Below, one piece after another: positions 17,925 through 25,066 of a stretch of 64,000 bases of DNA. The notes below the pieces were generated by a model. The model did no database searches and had not been told where the DNA came from. It worked only from the letters and a program-made list of their open reading frames with translations. The stretch spans positions 1 to 64,000 of the forward strand of contig JBOGCH010000002.1 in NCBI GenBank assembly GCA_051656645.1, given 5' to 3'. The position numbers and the translations under genes were made by a program. This DNA comes from JBOGCH01 sp051656645 (lineage in GTDB: Bacteria > Bacteroidota > Bacteroidia > Bacteroidales > Marinifilaceae). Numbering within the stretch: position 1 is the first letter of the stretch; each line of letters begins with the position of its first letter.

Positions 17925-18521
17925 TTATTGGTTAAGGAAATTAGATAGTAATAACTCGCCTACTTTGCCCGATTTTTCGGGGTGGAATTGACATCCCCAG
18001 AAGTTGTCTCTACGCAACATTGCCGAGAAGGGCGCATGATACTCGGTTGTTGCTACTGTGTAGGGACTTACAGGGACGGCATAGGAGTGTACAAAATAGA
18101 GGTAACTATCTGCCGGGACTCCGGTAGTCATTGCATTGGGGATGAACGAGATGGTGTTCCACCCCATATGCGGAGACTTGATTTGTGGCAAACAAGGCAC
18201 AATGCGCTCAACACGCATGGGAAATATTCCCAATGCCGGGGTATCGCCCTCCTCGCAGTAGTCACACATGAGTTGCATACCCAGGCATATGCCCAACACA
18301 GGTTGTGTTAGTGTTGGAATAAGTTTGTCTAAACCTTTGGCGCGGAGTCTGTTCATGGCGAAGCGTGCCTCCCCTACTCCGGGAAAGATGACATAATCCG
18401 CTGCTTTTATCTGCTCAGGTAGGTCAGTAACCACAGCAGTGTGTCCTAAGCGCTGCAGGGCGTTAATGACCGACCGACAGTTGCCTGCTCCGTAGTTTAT
18501 TATTGCAATGTTTTTACTCAT
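17925..18521 (-). CDS. hisH: Imidazole glycerol phosphate synthase, glutaminase subunit
   Basis: Class I glutamine amidotransferase that supplies ammonia to HisF. The nucleophile Cys lies in PVLGICLGMQLMCD and the His/Glu pair in FWGCQFHPEKSG. I chose the ATG at 18521 (MSKNIAIINYGAGN); a longer frame to 18572 would overlap hisB and adds an unrelated N-terminus. The gap to hisB is 10 bp. Confidence 0.96.
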   Translation of the reverse strand: MSKNIAIINYGAGNCRSVINALQRLGHTAVVTDLPEQIKAADYVIFPGVGEARFAMNRLRAKGLDKLIPTLTQPVLGICLGMQLMCDYCEEGDTPALGIFPMRVERIVPCLPQIKSPHMGWNTISFIPNAMTTGVPADSYLYFVHSYAVPVSPYTVATTEYHAPFSAMLRRDNFWGCQFHPEKSGKVGELLLSNFLNQ

Positions 18522-18531
18522 GTTGTATTTT

Positions 18532-19629
18532 TTAAATAACTCCTTTTGACGATGGGATTCCGCTCCCGCCAAGGGCTACAGCTTCCTTAAGTACTTTCCC
18601 AAAGGCTTTGAACAGACCTTCCACTTTATGGTGGTTGTTCTCCCCTTTTGCCTCAATGTGGAGAGTGCATCCGGCCGATTGTATAAATGATAGGAAAAAA
18701 TGCTTTATCATTTCCGTAGGCATATCGCCAATAAATTCTCGTTGAAAGGTTACATCCCAGTTTAGATAGGCACGTCCACCAAGATCTAAACGAATGGTTG
18801 CTTCACTCTCATCCATAGGCAGGGAGAATGCGTAACGGTTGATGCCCCACTTTTTGCCCAATGCATCTTTGAAGGCAGTGCCTAGTGTTATGCCACAATC
18901 CTCAATGGTGTGGTGCTCATCGATGTGTAAATCGCCAATGGATTTAAGTGTAAGATCGAACGAGCCGTGACGTGCAATTTGCTCCAACATATGATCAAAG
19001 AATCCGATACCTGTAGCTATGTCCGCTTTACCTGTTCCATTAAGATCCAGTTGGGCAATGATATTAGTTTCTGATGTGGTACGTTCCACTGTTACACGGC
19101 GGTCTCCTTGCAGAAGGAAGTCTACAAGACGGGACCATGAATCGGTTGAAAATACAGTTTGTGATGGTTGTTCGCCGGACAATTGATAAGCTATTCCCCC
19201 TATACCCATGTTAGCAGCTAGTTGAATATCCGTGGCACGATCGCCAATTACGTAACTATTTTCATAGTCCAACTCATTGTTCATATAGCGCTTTACCAAT
19301 CCGATGCTCGGTTTACGGTTGGGAGAGGGAGCAGCTGCGAACGAGTGGTCAATAAGTATCTCATCAAAGAATATCCCTTCGGAAGCGAATACTTTAAGCA
19401 TCATTTGTTGCGGCTCTATAAAGTCATCAAACGGGAAAGAGGCTGTACCTAGTCCGTCCTGATTGGTAACCATAACCAAACGGTAGTTTCCCTCCTTTAC
19501 CAAACGGCTAAGGGCGGAGATGACACCAGGCATAAACTCCAATTTGTCCATGGAGTCCACTTGCTCTGATGGCTTAGGTTCAACTATCAGCGTTCCGTCA
19601 CGATCAATAAATAATATCTTTTTTTTCAT
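18532..19629 (-). CDS. hisB: Histidinol-phosphatase / imidazoleglycerol-phosphate dehydratase
   Basis: Bifunctional. Residues 1-165 are the HAD phosphatase (ILFIDRDGTLIVEP, nucleophile in DRDGT; MVTNQDGLG; GDRATDIQLA). Residues 175-365 are the dehydratase with its metal motifs FFDHMLEQIARHG, DEHHTIEDCGI and ENNHHKVEGLFKAFGK. The zinc loop of the E. coli HisB phosphatase (several Cys and a His before RKP) is not present: here the stretch reads IDHSFAAAPSPNRKP, with no cysteine. Two bp separate it from hisC. Confidence 0.96.
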   Translation of the reverse strand: MKKKILFIDRDGTLIVEPKPSEQVDSMDKLEFMPGVISALSRLVKEGNYRLVMVTNQDGLGTASFPFDDFIEPQQMMLKVFASEGIFFDEILIDHSFAAAPSPNRKPSIGLVKRYMNNELDYENSYVIGDRATDIQLAANMGIGGIAYQLSGEQPSQTVFSTDSWSRLVDFLLQGDRRVTVERTTSETNIIAQLDLNGTGKADIATGIGFFDHMLEQIARHGSFDLTLKSIGDLHIDEHHTIEDCGITLGTAFKDALGKKWGINRYAFSLPMDESEATIRLDLGGRAYLNWDVTFQREFIGDMPTEMIKHFFLSFIQSAGCTLHIEAKGENNHHKVEGLFKAFGKVLKEAVALGGSGIPSSKGVI

Positions 19630-19631
19630 AA

Positions 19632-20669
19632 TTAAGCAGGTTTAAAGGCAGTAAGTAATGTAGTTACAAGATTGTTCTCCGCGGGCGTGCCAATGGTGAA
19701 GCGCAAGCCATTAACAATACGTGGCGGCTCATTGCGACGACGAACAATGATACCATTTTGTGTGAGATAGTCATACAGTTGCGAGGCATAGGGTGTTGTT
19801 ACCAGGATGAAGTTAGCTTGCGAAGGATAAACCATATCAAATAGTGGCGACTTGGCAAGATACGCATACATACTAGTGCGTTGCTCCTTGAGTTCATCAC
19901 ACTCTTTTTGGAATACATCATAATAATTTAAGCGCCTTAATGCTACACGCTGGGATACGGAACTAATATTGTAAGGGTACTTTATTTTGTTGAGTATACA
20001 TGCCAATTCCGGATTCATGTATCCAATACCAAGACGTACACCGGCCAAGCCCCATGCCTTAGAGAGTGTTTGTAACACTACAATGTTAGGATACTCCTTA
20101 AGTAAGGTGATAGCCGAAGGTTGAGTGCCAAAGTCAATATAAGCCTCATCAATTACCACAATACCGGGAAAACGAGTAGCAAAAGTTGCTATCTGTTCTA
20201 TTGGGATTTCATTTCCCGTGGGATTATTAGGAGTACAAAAGAACACCACTTTTGTGTTGGCATCAATGACTGTGTCTAGCTTCTGCCAATCCGGCTGAAA
20301 AGTAGGCGTTAATAAACATGGACGCGCCTCAATGCCATGAATATCCGCTTGCACCTTGTACATACCATAGCCTGGAGATAGGAATACGATATTGTCTTTT
20401 CCCGGTTCGGTTCCCGCACGCAGGATAAGGTCTATTAACTCATCGCTCCCGTTGCCTAGAACCATATAATCTGCCGGGATTTGTTTTATGGAGGCTAGCT
20501 TTTGTTTTAATTGCTTTTGGTAGGGATCGGGATAGCGATTATAGTCGGTGGCATAGGGATTTTCATTGGCGTCCAGAAATATGCCTTGTGTGGCATTACT
20601 TTCCGTACGTGCGCAGCTATAGGCTGTTAGTGCTGCTATATTGGGGCGTATCCATGTTTGATAATTCAT
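19632..20669 (-). CDS. hisC: Histidinol-phosphate aminotransferase
   Basis: PLP-dependent class I/II aminotransferase making histidinol phosphate from imidazole acetol phosphate. LDANENPYATDYNRYPDP is the family start; the PLP lysine is in TLSKAWGLAGVRLGIG; FCTPNNPTGN binds the cofactor region. Length 345. It lies 18 bp after hisD. Confidence 0.96.
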   Translation of the reverse strand: MNYQTWIRPNIAALTAYSCARTESNATQGIFLDANENPYATDYNRYPDPYQKQLKQKLASIKQIPADYMVLGNGSDELIDLILRAGTEPGKDNIVFLSPGYGMYKVQADIHGIEARPCLLTPTFQPDWQKLDTVIDANTKVVFFCTPNNPTGNEIPIEQIATFATRFPGIVVIDEAYIDFGTQPSAITLLKEYPNIVVLQTLSKAWGLAGVRLGIGYMNPELACILNKIKYPYNISSVSQRVALRRLNYYDVFQKECDELKEQRTSMYAYLAKSPLFDMVYPSQANFILVTTPYASQLYDYLTQNGIIVRRRNEPPRIVNGLRFTIGTPAENNLVTTLLTAFKPA

Positions 20670-20687
20670 AGCTGTATGGTTTATGGT

Positions 20688-21968
20688 TTATTTATTTTCC
20701 AATCGGATTGTTACGGCGCGAGCGTGCGCGTCAAGCTGCTCGGTAATAGCCATTGCAGTAACAGTAGGTGCCAGTTTTTGCAATCCCTCTCGTGTTAGCT
20801 GCTGAAACGTTATCTTCTTTGTATATGCATCCATGTTAACACCACTGTACATGGCAGAAAAACCGGCTGTAGGCAGTGTGTGGTTGGTACCTGAGGCATA
20901 GTCGCCTACACTCTCTGGCGAATAGTGTCCTAAAAATACAGAACCTGCATTCACTACACGACCAGCCCACATTTGTGGGTTATCTAGCGAAAGGATAAGG
21001 TGCTCGGCAGCATAATAATTGGCTAAATCCATAGCCTCCTCCATGTTCTCTACCAAGATGAGCTTAGAGTTTTGAAGCGTAGCCTCTACCATTTCACGGC
21101 GTGGAAGTAGATTTAGTTGCGCCTGTACCTCAGCGTTTACCTGTTCCAATAAAGGAGCGTAATCGGTAACCAACATTACCTGACTGTCCTTTCCATGTTC
21201 CGCTTGCGACAATAAATCGGCAGCAACAAAACGGGCATCGGCCGTCTTATCGGCAACTACCATAACTTCCGACGGTCCGGCAGGCATATCAATAGCCACA
21301 CCTATTTGTTGCGCTACGCGTTTTGCAGCAGTTACGTATTGATTACCGGGACCAAAAAGCTTGTATACACGTGGAACACTCTCTGTTCCTATGGTCATGG
21401 CACCAATGGCTTGAATACCACCCAGCGTAAATATTTGCGTAATGCCGCACAATTTGGCACAATAAAGTACAGCCTCCGGCACTTTACCCTCCGCGTTAGG
21501 AGGCGTACACAGCACCACGTCACTACATCCTGCCAATTGTGCGGGAATTCCCAACATCAGGACCGTTGAAAACAGCGGAGCAGTTCCTCCCGGAATGTAC
21601 AATCCCACTTTTTCAATGGGGCGGCGCTCTTGCCAACAACGCACTCCTTCGATATCTGTTTCGGCCTCCACCTGCGTTAGTTGTGCGCTGTGGAAAGCCG
21701 CTATACGCGAATAGGCAACGTTAATAGCAGTCTTCAAATTGGGAGACAGTGTATTACCAGCCTCATCCAATAATTGTTGTTCCACTCTAAGAGATTCCAA
21801 TGTTACCTTATCATAGAGTTGCTCATAGCTCTTCAACGCATTATCGCCATCCTTACGGATATCATTGAATACTTCGCGACAAAGTGTCTCCAATTGAGCA
21901 TAGTCAATGATTGGACGTTGTGCCAAAGTTTCCCAGGTTTGACGATTGGGTTTTATTAATGTTTGCAT
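20688..21968 (-). CDS. hisD: Histidinol dehydrogenase
   Basis: Zinc enzyme that oxidises histidinol to histidine with two NAD. Motifs include GGTAPLFSTVLMLGIPAQLA, GGIQAIGAMTIGTESVP, FGPGNQYVTAAKR and the zinc/catalytic SQAEHGKDSQ and SVGDYASGTNHTLPT. I take the ATG at 21968 (MQTLIKPNRQTWE), since the longer frame to 22004 runs into hisG. Length is then 426. Confidence 0.96.
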   Translation of the reverse strand: MQTLIKPNRQTWETLAQRPIIDYAQLETLCREVFNDIRKDGDNALKSYEQLYDKVTLESLRVEQQLLDEAGNTLSPNLKTAINVAYSRIAAFHSAQLTQVEAETDIEGVRCWQERRPIEKVGLYIPGGTAPLFSTVLMLGIPAQLAGCSDVVLCTPPNAEGKVPEAVLYCAKLCGITQIFTLGGIQAIGAMTIGTESVPRVYKLFGPGNQYVTAAKRVAQQIGVAIDMPAGPSEVMVVADKTADARFVAADLLSQAEHGKDSQVMLVTDYAPLLEQVNAEVQAQLNLLPRREMVEATLQNSKLILVENMEEAMDLANYYAAEHLILSLDNPQMWAGRVVNAGSVFLGHYSPESVGDYASGTNHTLPTAGFSAMYSGVNMDAYTKKITFQQLTREGLQKLAPTVTAMAITEQLDAHARAVTIRLENK

Positions 21969-21984
21969 AATGGATGTGCGTGGA

Positions 21985-22842
21985 TTAGTTAATAATTTTC
22001 TCAATGGGGATTACAAGAATCCCTTCGGCTCGTGCTGCCTTCAGCTGGTCTATTACTTCCCAAAAATGGTCATCGTTAACTACGGAGTGAATAGATACCC
22101 ATCCCTCTCGTTGCAGAGGCATAATTGTAGGGCTGTTAACTCCCGGTAACAAATTGCATATGGTTTCTACGGCATCTACCGGAGCATTTAGCAGAATGTA
22201 ACGTGTTTTCTTGGCAGCAAGAACTGCGCGCATACGGAAAATGATTTTATCTAACAGTTGCTGTTTTTGCTCGCACAGATTAGGATTCTTTACTAATACA
22301 GCTTGTGAACTGAATATTTTATACACTTCCTTTAAACCGTTTTTGAATAGTGTATTACCTGAACTCACCAAATCGCAAATAGCATCTGCTAATCCAATGT
22401 TAGGAGCAATCTCTACACTTCCTGAAATAACATGGATATCGGCTTTTATATTATTTTCATTTAGGAAATCCTGTAAGGAGTTGGGATAAGAGGTAGCAAT
22501 GCGTTTACCTTGTAACCACTCTAGACCCGTAAATTCCTCTTGCTTTGGAATAGCAATGGCAAGTCGACATTTAGAGAAACCAAGAGGCAGAACTTCCACA
22601 ACTCCGCTCTTCTCTTCGCGCTCTGTATTATCTCCAATAATAGCAATATCGGCAACACCATCCTTTACATACTGTGGGATGTCCGCATTACGAAGATACA
22701 GCACTTCCATATCGAAATTAGAGGCAAGGGCCTTTAACTGGTCCTTTCCATTATCGATAGAAATACCACACTCTTTTAACAATTTTAGGGAATCTTCATT
22801 TAAACGTCCCGATTTTTGGATAGCAATTTTTAAACGTGTCAT
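21985..22842 (-). CDS. hisG: ATP phosphoribosyltransferase, long form
   Basis: First committed step of histidine synthesis, joining PRPP and ATP. RLKIAIQKSGRLNEDSLKLLKECG and DAICDLVSSGNTLFKNGLKE (PRPP loop) identify it. At 285 residues it is the long form with a C-terminal regulatory domain (residues about 210-285) that binds histidine, so no HisZ is needed. First gene of the operon, 62 nt after the attenuator. Confidence 0.97.
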   Translation of the reverse strand: MTRLKIAIQKSGRLNEDSLKLLKECGISIDNGKDQLKALASNFDMEVLYLRNADIPQYVKDGVADIAIIGDNTEREEKSGVVEVLPLGFSKCRLAIAIPKQEEFTGLEWLQGKRIATSYPNSLQDFLNENNIKADIHVISGSVEIAPNIGLADAICDLVSSGNTLFKNGLKEVYKIFSSQAVLVKNPNLCEQKQQLLDKIIFRMRAVLAAKKTRYILLNAPVDAVETICNLLPGVNSPTIMPLQREGWVSIHSVVNDDHFWEVIDQLKAARAEGILVIPIEKIIN

Positions 22843-22903
22843 AATTTTCGTTTTTAATTGCTCTGCGAGATAAGGGCGGAAAGTTGATGGCTTATAGGTT
22901 AGG

Positions 22904-22944
22904 ATAAAAACAACGAAGCCCGCCTTTATCAGGCGAGCTTCGTT
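22904..22944 (-). terminator. his operon attenuator (intrinsic terminator)
   Basis: On the minus strand, AACGAAGCTCGCCT (22944-22931) pairs with AGGCGGGCTTCGTT (22925-22912) around a 5-nt loop, followed by GTTTTTATCC. It lies between the leader peptide and hisG, 62 nt before the hisG start. Part of the 5' arm, CTCGCCT (22937-22931), can instead pair with AGGTGAG (22988-22982) at the end of the leader peptide, giving an antiterminator. Confidence 0.85.
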
Positions 22945-22977
22945 ATTCTTTTTATTTATTAGAACTACACGACATCA

Positions 22978-23037
22978 TCATCTCACCTGTATTAAGCGAT
23001 GGCAATGATGGATATGATGTAATTGTTGTGTGTTCAT
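22978..23037 (-). CDS. hisL: his leader peptide
   Basis: A 19-residue frame that is too short for routine gene calling: MNTQQLHHIHHCHRLIQVR, starting at 23037 with the TGA stop at 22980-22978. Five of the eight residues 7-14 are histidine. It ends 34 nt before the attenuator stem. This is the layout of enteric HisL, where ribosome stalling at His codons prevents the terminator from forming. The His codons ACATCAT (about 23022-23016) can also pair with ATGATGT (22978-22972), the helix expected when no ribosome stalls. Confidence 0.88.
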   Translation of the reverse strand: MNTQQLHHIHHCHRLIQVR

Positions 23038-23064
23038 TATATTTTCTTTCTTATTTGATAGACG

Positions 23065-23095
23065 CAAAGTAATATTATATGTTTCATATTTCCAA
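23065..23095 (-). promoter_or_regulatory. his operon promoter
   Basis: On the minus strand TTGG (23095-23092), 19 bp, TTACTTTG (23072-23065). The RNA would start near 23058, about 20 nt before the leader peptide. Confidence 0.6.
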
Positions 23096-23114
23096 TACTT
23101 TACGCAAATATTTT

Positions 23115-23879
23115 TTAATAAAGTTCTTTTTCATGTAATTCTACCAGCATGGAACACAGAGCATTTGTCACCGCATCTGCATAGCGTTTTCCCTTATCGG
23201 CATTGGCCTCAAGAGGATTTCCGACTCCCGTATCGACCGATGTTTTATTCCATACGCGAGGGGTCCAAGCTACCTTTTTATTTAAGCCTTCAATGGCAAA
23301 AGGTTTGGCTTCGCCAGTACCTGCTGTTTCCAAATGTGTAATTTCCGGATAGTAGTGCATCATAACAGAGGTCTCTAATTCACCGGCATGATCATCGGGA
23401 TTCTCAAAATAACCTGTTGGCGGAACAATGGCAAACCATTCACTCACGGCTATAAAGAAATCCGGGTATTCAAATGCTAAATCGCGTACCATTCCTCTAA
23501 AATTATTGCCTCCGTGCCCATTAATGATTACCAATTTCCTAAACCCTTGACGGTGAAGCGATGCAACAATATCCGTAAGGATAGCATACTGAGTAGATTG
23601 ACGTGTGTGAATACAAAAAGGATAATCAAACTGACCAGGATTCTGCGCTCCCATACAAATTGAAGGCAATACCATACAATTTACTCCCTGGTTACGCGCC
23701 TTTAAGGCAGCATCAACTGCTATTGCCTCAGACAAATAACAATCCGTTAGGTAAGATAAATGATAATTATGTGGTTCCGTTGCTCCCCATGGCAATAGGA
23801 CTATAGCATAACTTGCATCCTTAGTTGTGTGATAAGTACTGTTTCTTAACAACACATCAGCACTGTTTTCTGTTTTCAT
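23115..23879 (-). CDS. Creatininase family amidohydrolase
   Basis: A 254-residue metal-dependent amidohydrolase of the creatininase / MftE / FAPy-deformylase family. Metal-site motifs are visible: WGATEPHNYHLSYLTDCYLS (Glu, His and Asp), VIINGHGGNNF and NPDDHAGELETS (His and Glu). I chose the ATG at 23879 (MKTENSADV); the frame to 23936 adds a hydrophobic stretch not expected in this soluble enzyme. The substrate cannot be told from sequence; in anaerobes the family acts on varied cyclic amides. It stands alone, divergent from the tRNA-Lys gene and upstream of the his promoter. Confidence 0.85.
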   Translation of the reverse strand: MKTENSADVLLRNSTYHTTKDASYAIVLLPWGATEPHNYHLSYLTDCYLSEAIAVDAALKARNQGVNCMVLPSICMGAQNPGQFDYPFCIHTRQSTQYAILTDIVASLHRQGFRKLVIINGHGGNNFRGMVRDLAFEYPDFFIAVSEWFAIVPPTGYFENPDDHAGELETSVMMHYYPEITHLETAGTGEAKPFAIEGLNKKVAWTPRVWNKTSVDTGVGNPLEANADKGKRYADAVTNALCSMLVELHEKELY

Positions 23880-24063
23880 ATCTATGTATCTGTATAAAAT
23901 TTTAAATAGTATAGCAAACATACAAAGAAAAGTCACAGATAAAACACAATATGGGATAAGATATTAAATATTTTTCCTAATCGATATTCCACATAAAATC
24001 ACCTACTTAACACAAAACTGTCATTACTCGATTAAAATTTATTGTAAAAAAACACCTTCAAAG

Positions 24064-24094
24064 TTTGCAGATTAAAATATTCGCCCTATATTTG
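24064..24094 (+). promoter_or_regulatory. tRNA-Lys promoter
   Basis: TTTG (24064-24067), 19 bp, TATATTTG (24087-24094), with CAGATTAAAATAT directly after the TTTG as in the other tRNA promoters. Confidence 0.85.
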
Positions 24095-24133
24095 CACTCG
24101 CAATCGGGTAACACCGACAGCACAAAACATGAT

Positions 24134-24206
24134 GATTCAGTAGCTCAGCTGGTAGAGCACAACACTTTTAATGTTGGGGTCCTGGGTTCGAGCCCCAGCT
24201 GGATCA
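24134..24206 (+). tRNA. tRNA-Lys (anticodon TTT)
   Basis: A 73-nt cloverleaf: acceptor GATTCAG/CTGGATC, anticodon stem CAACA/TGTTG around CTTTTAA (anticodon TTT), T arm CTGGG-TTCGAGC-CCCAG, discriminator A. CCA is not encoded. Confidence 0.97.
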
Positions 24207-24208
24207 CG

Positions 24209-24247
24209 AAACCCGTCAAAACAATAGTTTTGACGGGTTTTCTTTTT
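24209..24247 (+). terminator. Terminator after tRNA-Lys
   Basis: AAACCCGTCAAAAC (24209-24222) pairs with GTTTTGACGGGTTT (24227-24240); T-rich sequence follows. Confidence 0.92.
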
Positions 24248-24367
24248 ATTGCCACTTTATAAACTGTATCATAAAATCCATTCCTCCCCATACCAAATTA
24301 GCAACGATTAATGAGAAGTTACGTACAACAAGCTATTAGAATAGTACGCTAACATTATACATTGATT

Positions 24368-24859
24368 ATGAAAAAGGAGATTACTTATTTTGGGGATATC
24401 GACATTACCACGCCTAAAAAGAGTTATGAAGGCCACATAAAAATAGAGAACCATGAGGTAAAGCTTGGTTTAGTTATAGAAAATAAGCCTGAAAACGATA
24501 ATTGGGCTGACCTGTACAATTGCTACGCCAAACGTTTATTGACTCTTAAACCGGAAATGGATAAGGCTTTAAAACAAAACTACGACGAAGAGAGACAGGC
24601 AAGCGATTACATTGACTTTATGCTTGAACAACTTGATGACAACGTGATTGCCAATTTGGTGGAAGACGAGGACGATAATAAACCTATTGAAGAGCGTATG
24701 TTTGCAACAATGCAGCTTATGGAGATTGATTTTTACCCGGCAGGTGACAACTTTGCAAAATGGCGATACACCCTAGGCAAAAACGTTACAGACAGAGCCG
24801 TCAATATTTATACTAACACCGAAGGTATTGTGCAATACATTGCTCGCGACGAACACTAG
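24368..24859 (+). CDS. DUF2004-like small acidic protein
   Basis: A 163-residue soluble protein without signal peptide or membrane segment. It has the look of the DUF2004 family: an N-terminal beta-rich half with KEITYFGDIDITTPKKSYEG and a C-terminal half with FYPAGDNFAKWRYTLGKNVTD and a final beta strand. The middle is a very acidic patch (VEDEDDNKPIEE). I use the ATG at 24368; a TTG two codons upstream is possible. Role unknown. It is a single-gene unit between the tRNA-Lys terminator and a two-way terminator. Confidence 0.65.
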   Translation: MKKEITYFGDIDITTPKKSYEGHIKIENHEVKLGLVIENKPENDNWADLYNCYAKRLLTLKPEMDKALKQNYDEERQASDYIDFMLEQLDDNVIANLVEDEDDNKPIEERMFATMQLMEIDFYPAGDNFAKWRYTLGKNVTDRAVNIYTNTEGIVQYIARDEH

Positions 24860-24956
24860 TGTTATCCTACCACATATTGTATGTTTCTCTGTACGCAAAT
24901 AACCATTGCACACGAATAATGTACCCAAGCAATTCGTATGGCTACATAAAATAGCT

Positions 24957-25004
24957 TATCCCCTTTCTTTGACAGATATTATTTCTATCAAAGAAAGGGG
25001 ATAA
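24957..25004. terminator. Two-way terminator between the DUF2004 gene and mgtA
   Basis: TTATCCCCTTTCTTTGA (24957-24973) is a perfect mirror of TCAAAGAAAGGGGATAA (24988-25004), separating two convergent genes. Confidence 0.85.
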
Positions 25005-25066
25005 ATGGTTTTATATGTTGCGAGCATATGCCTACCACATATAACCATGGAATTTAAAGCTTTTAC

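Noticed and set aside
18521..18572. Longer N-terminus for HisH
   Set aside because: It would overlap hisB and adds residues unlike any HisH start; MSKNIAIINYG is the normal start.
24065..24262. 65-codon open frame across the tRNA-Lys gene
   Set aside because: It is a chance frame through a promoter and a clear tRNA.
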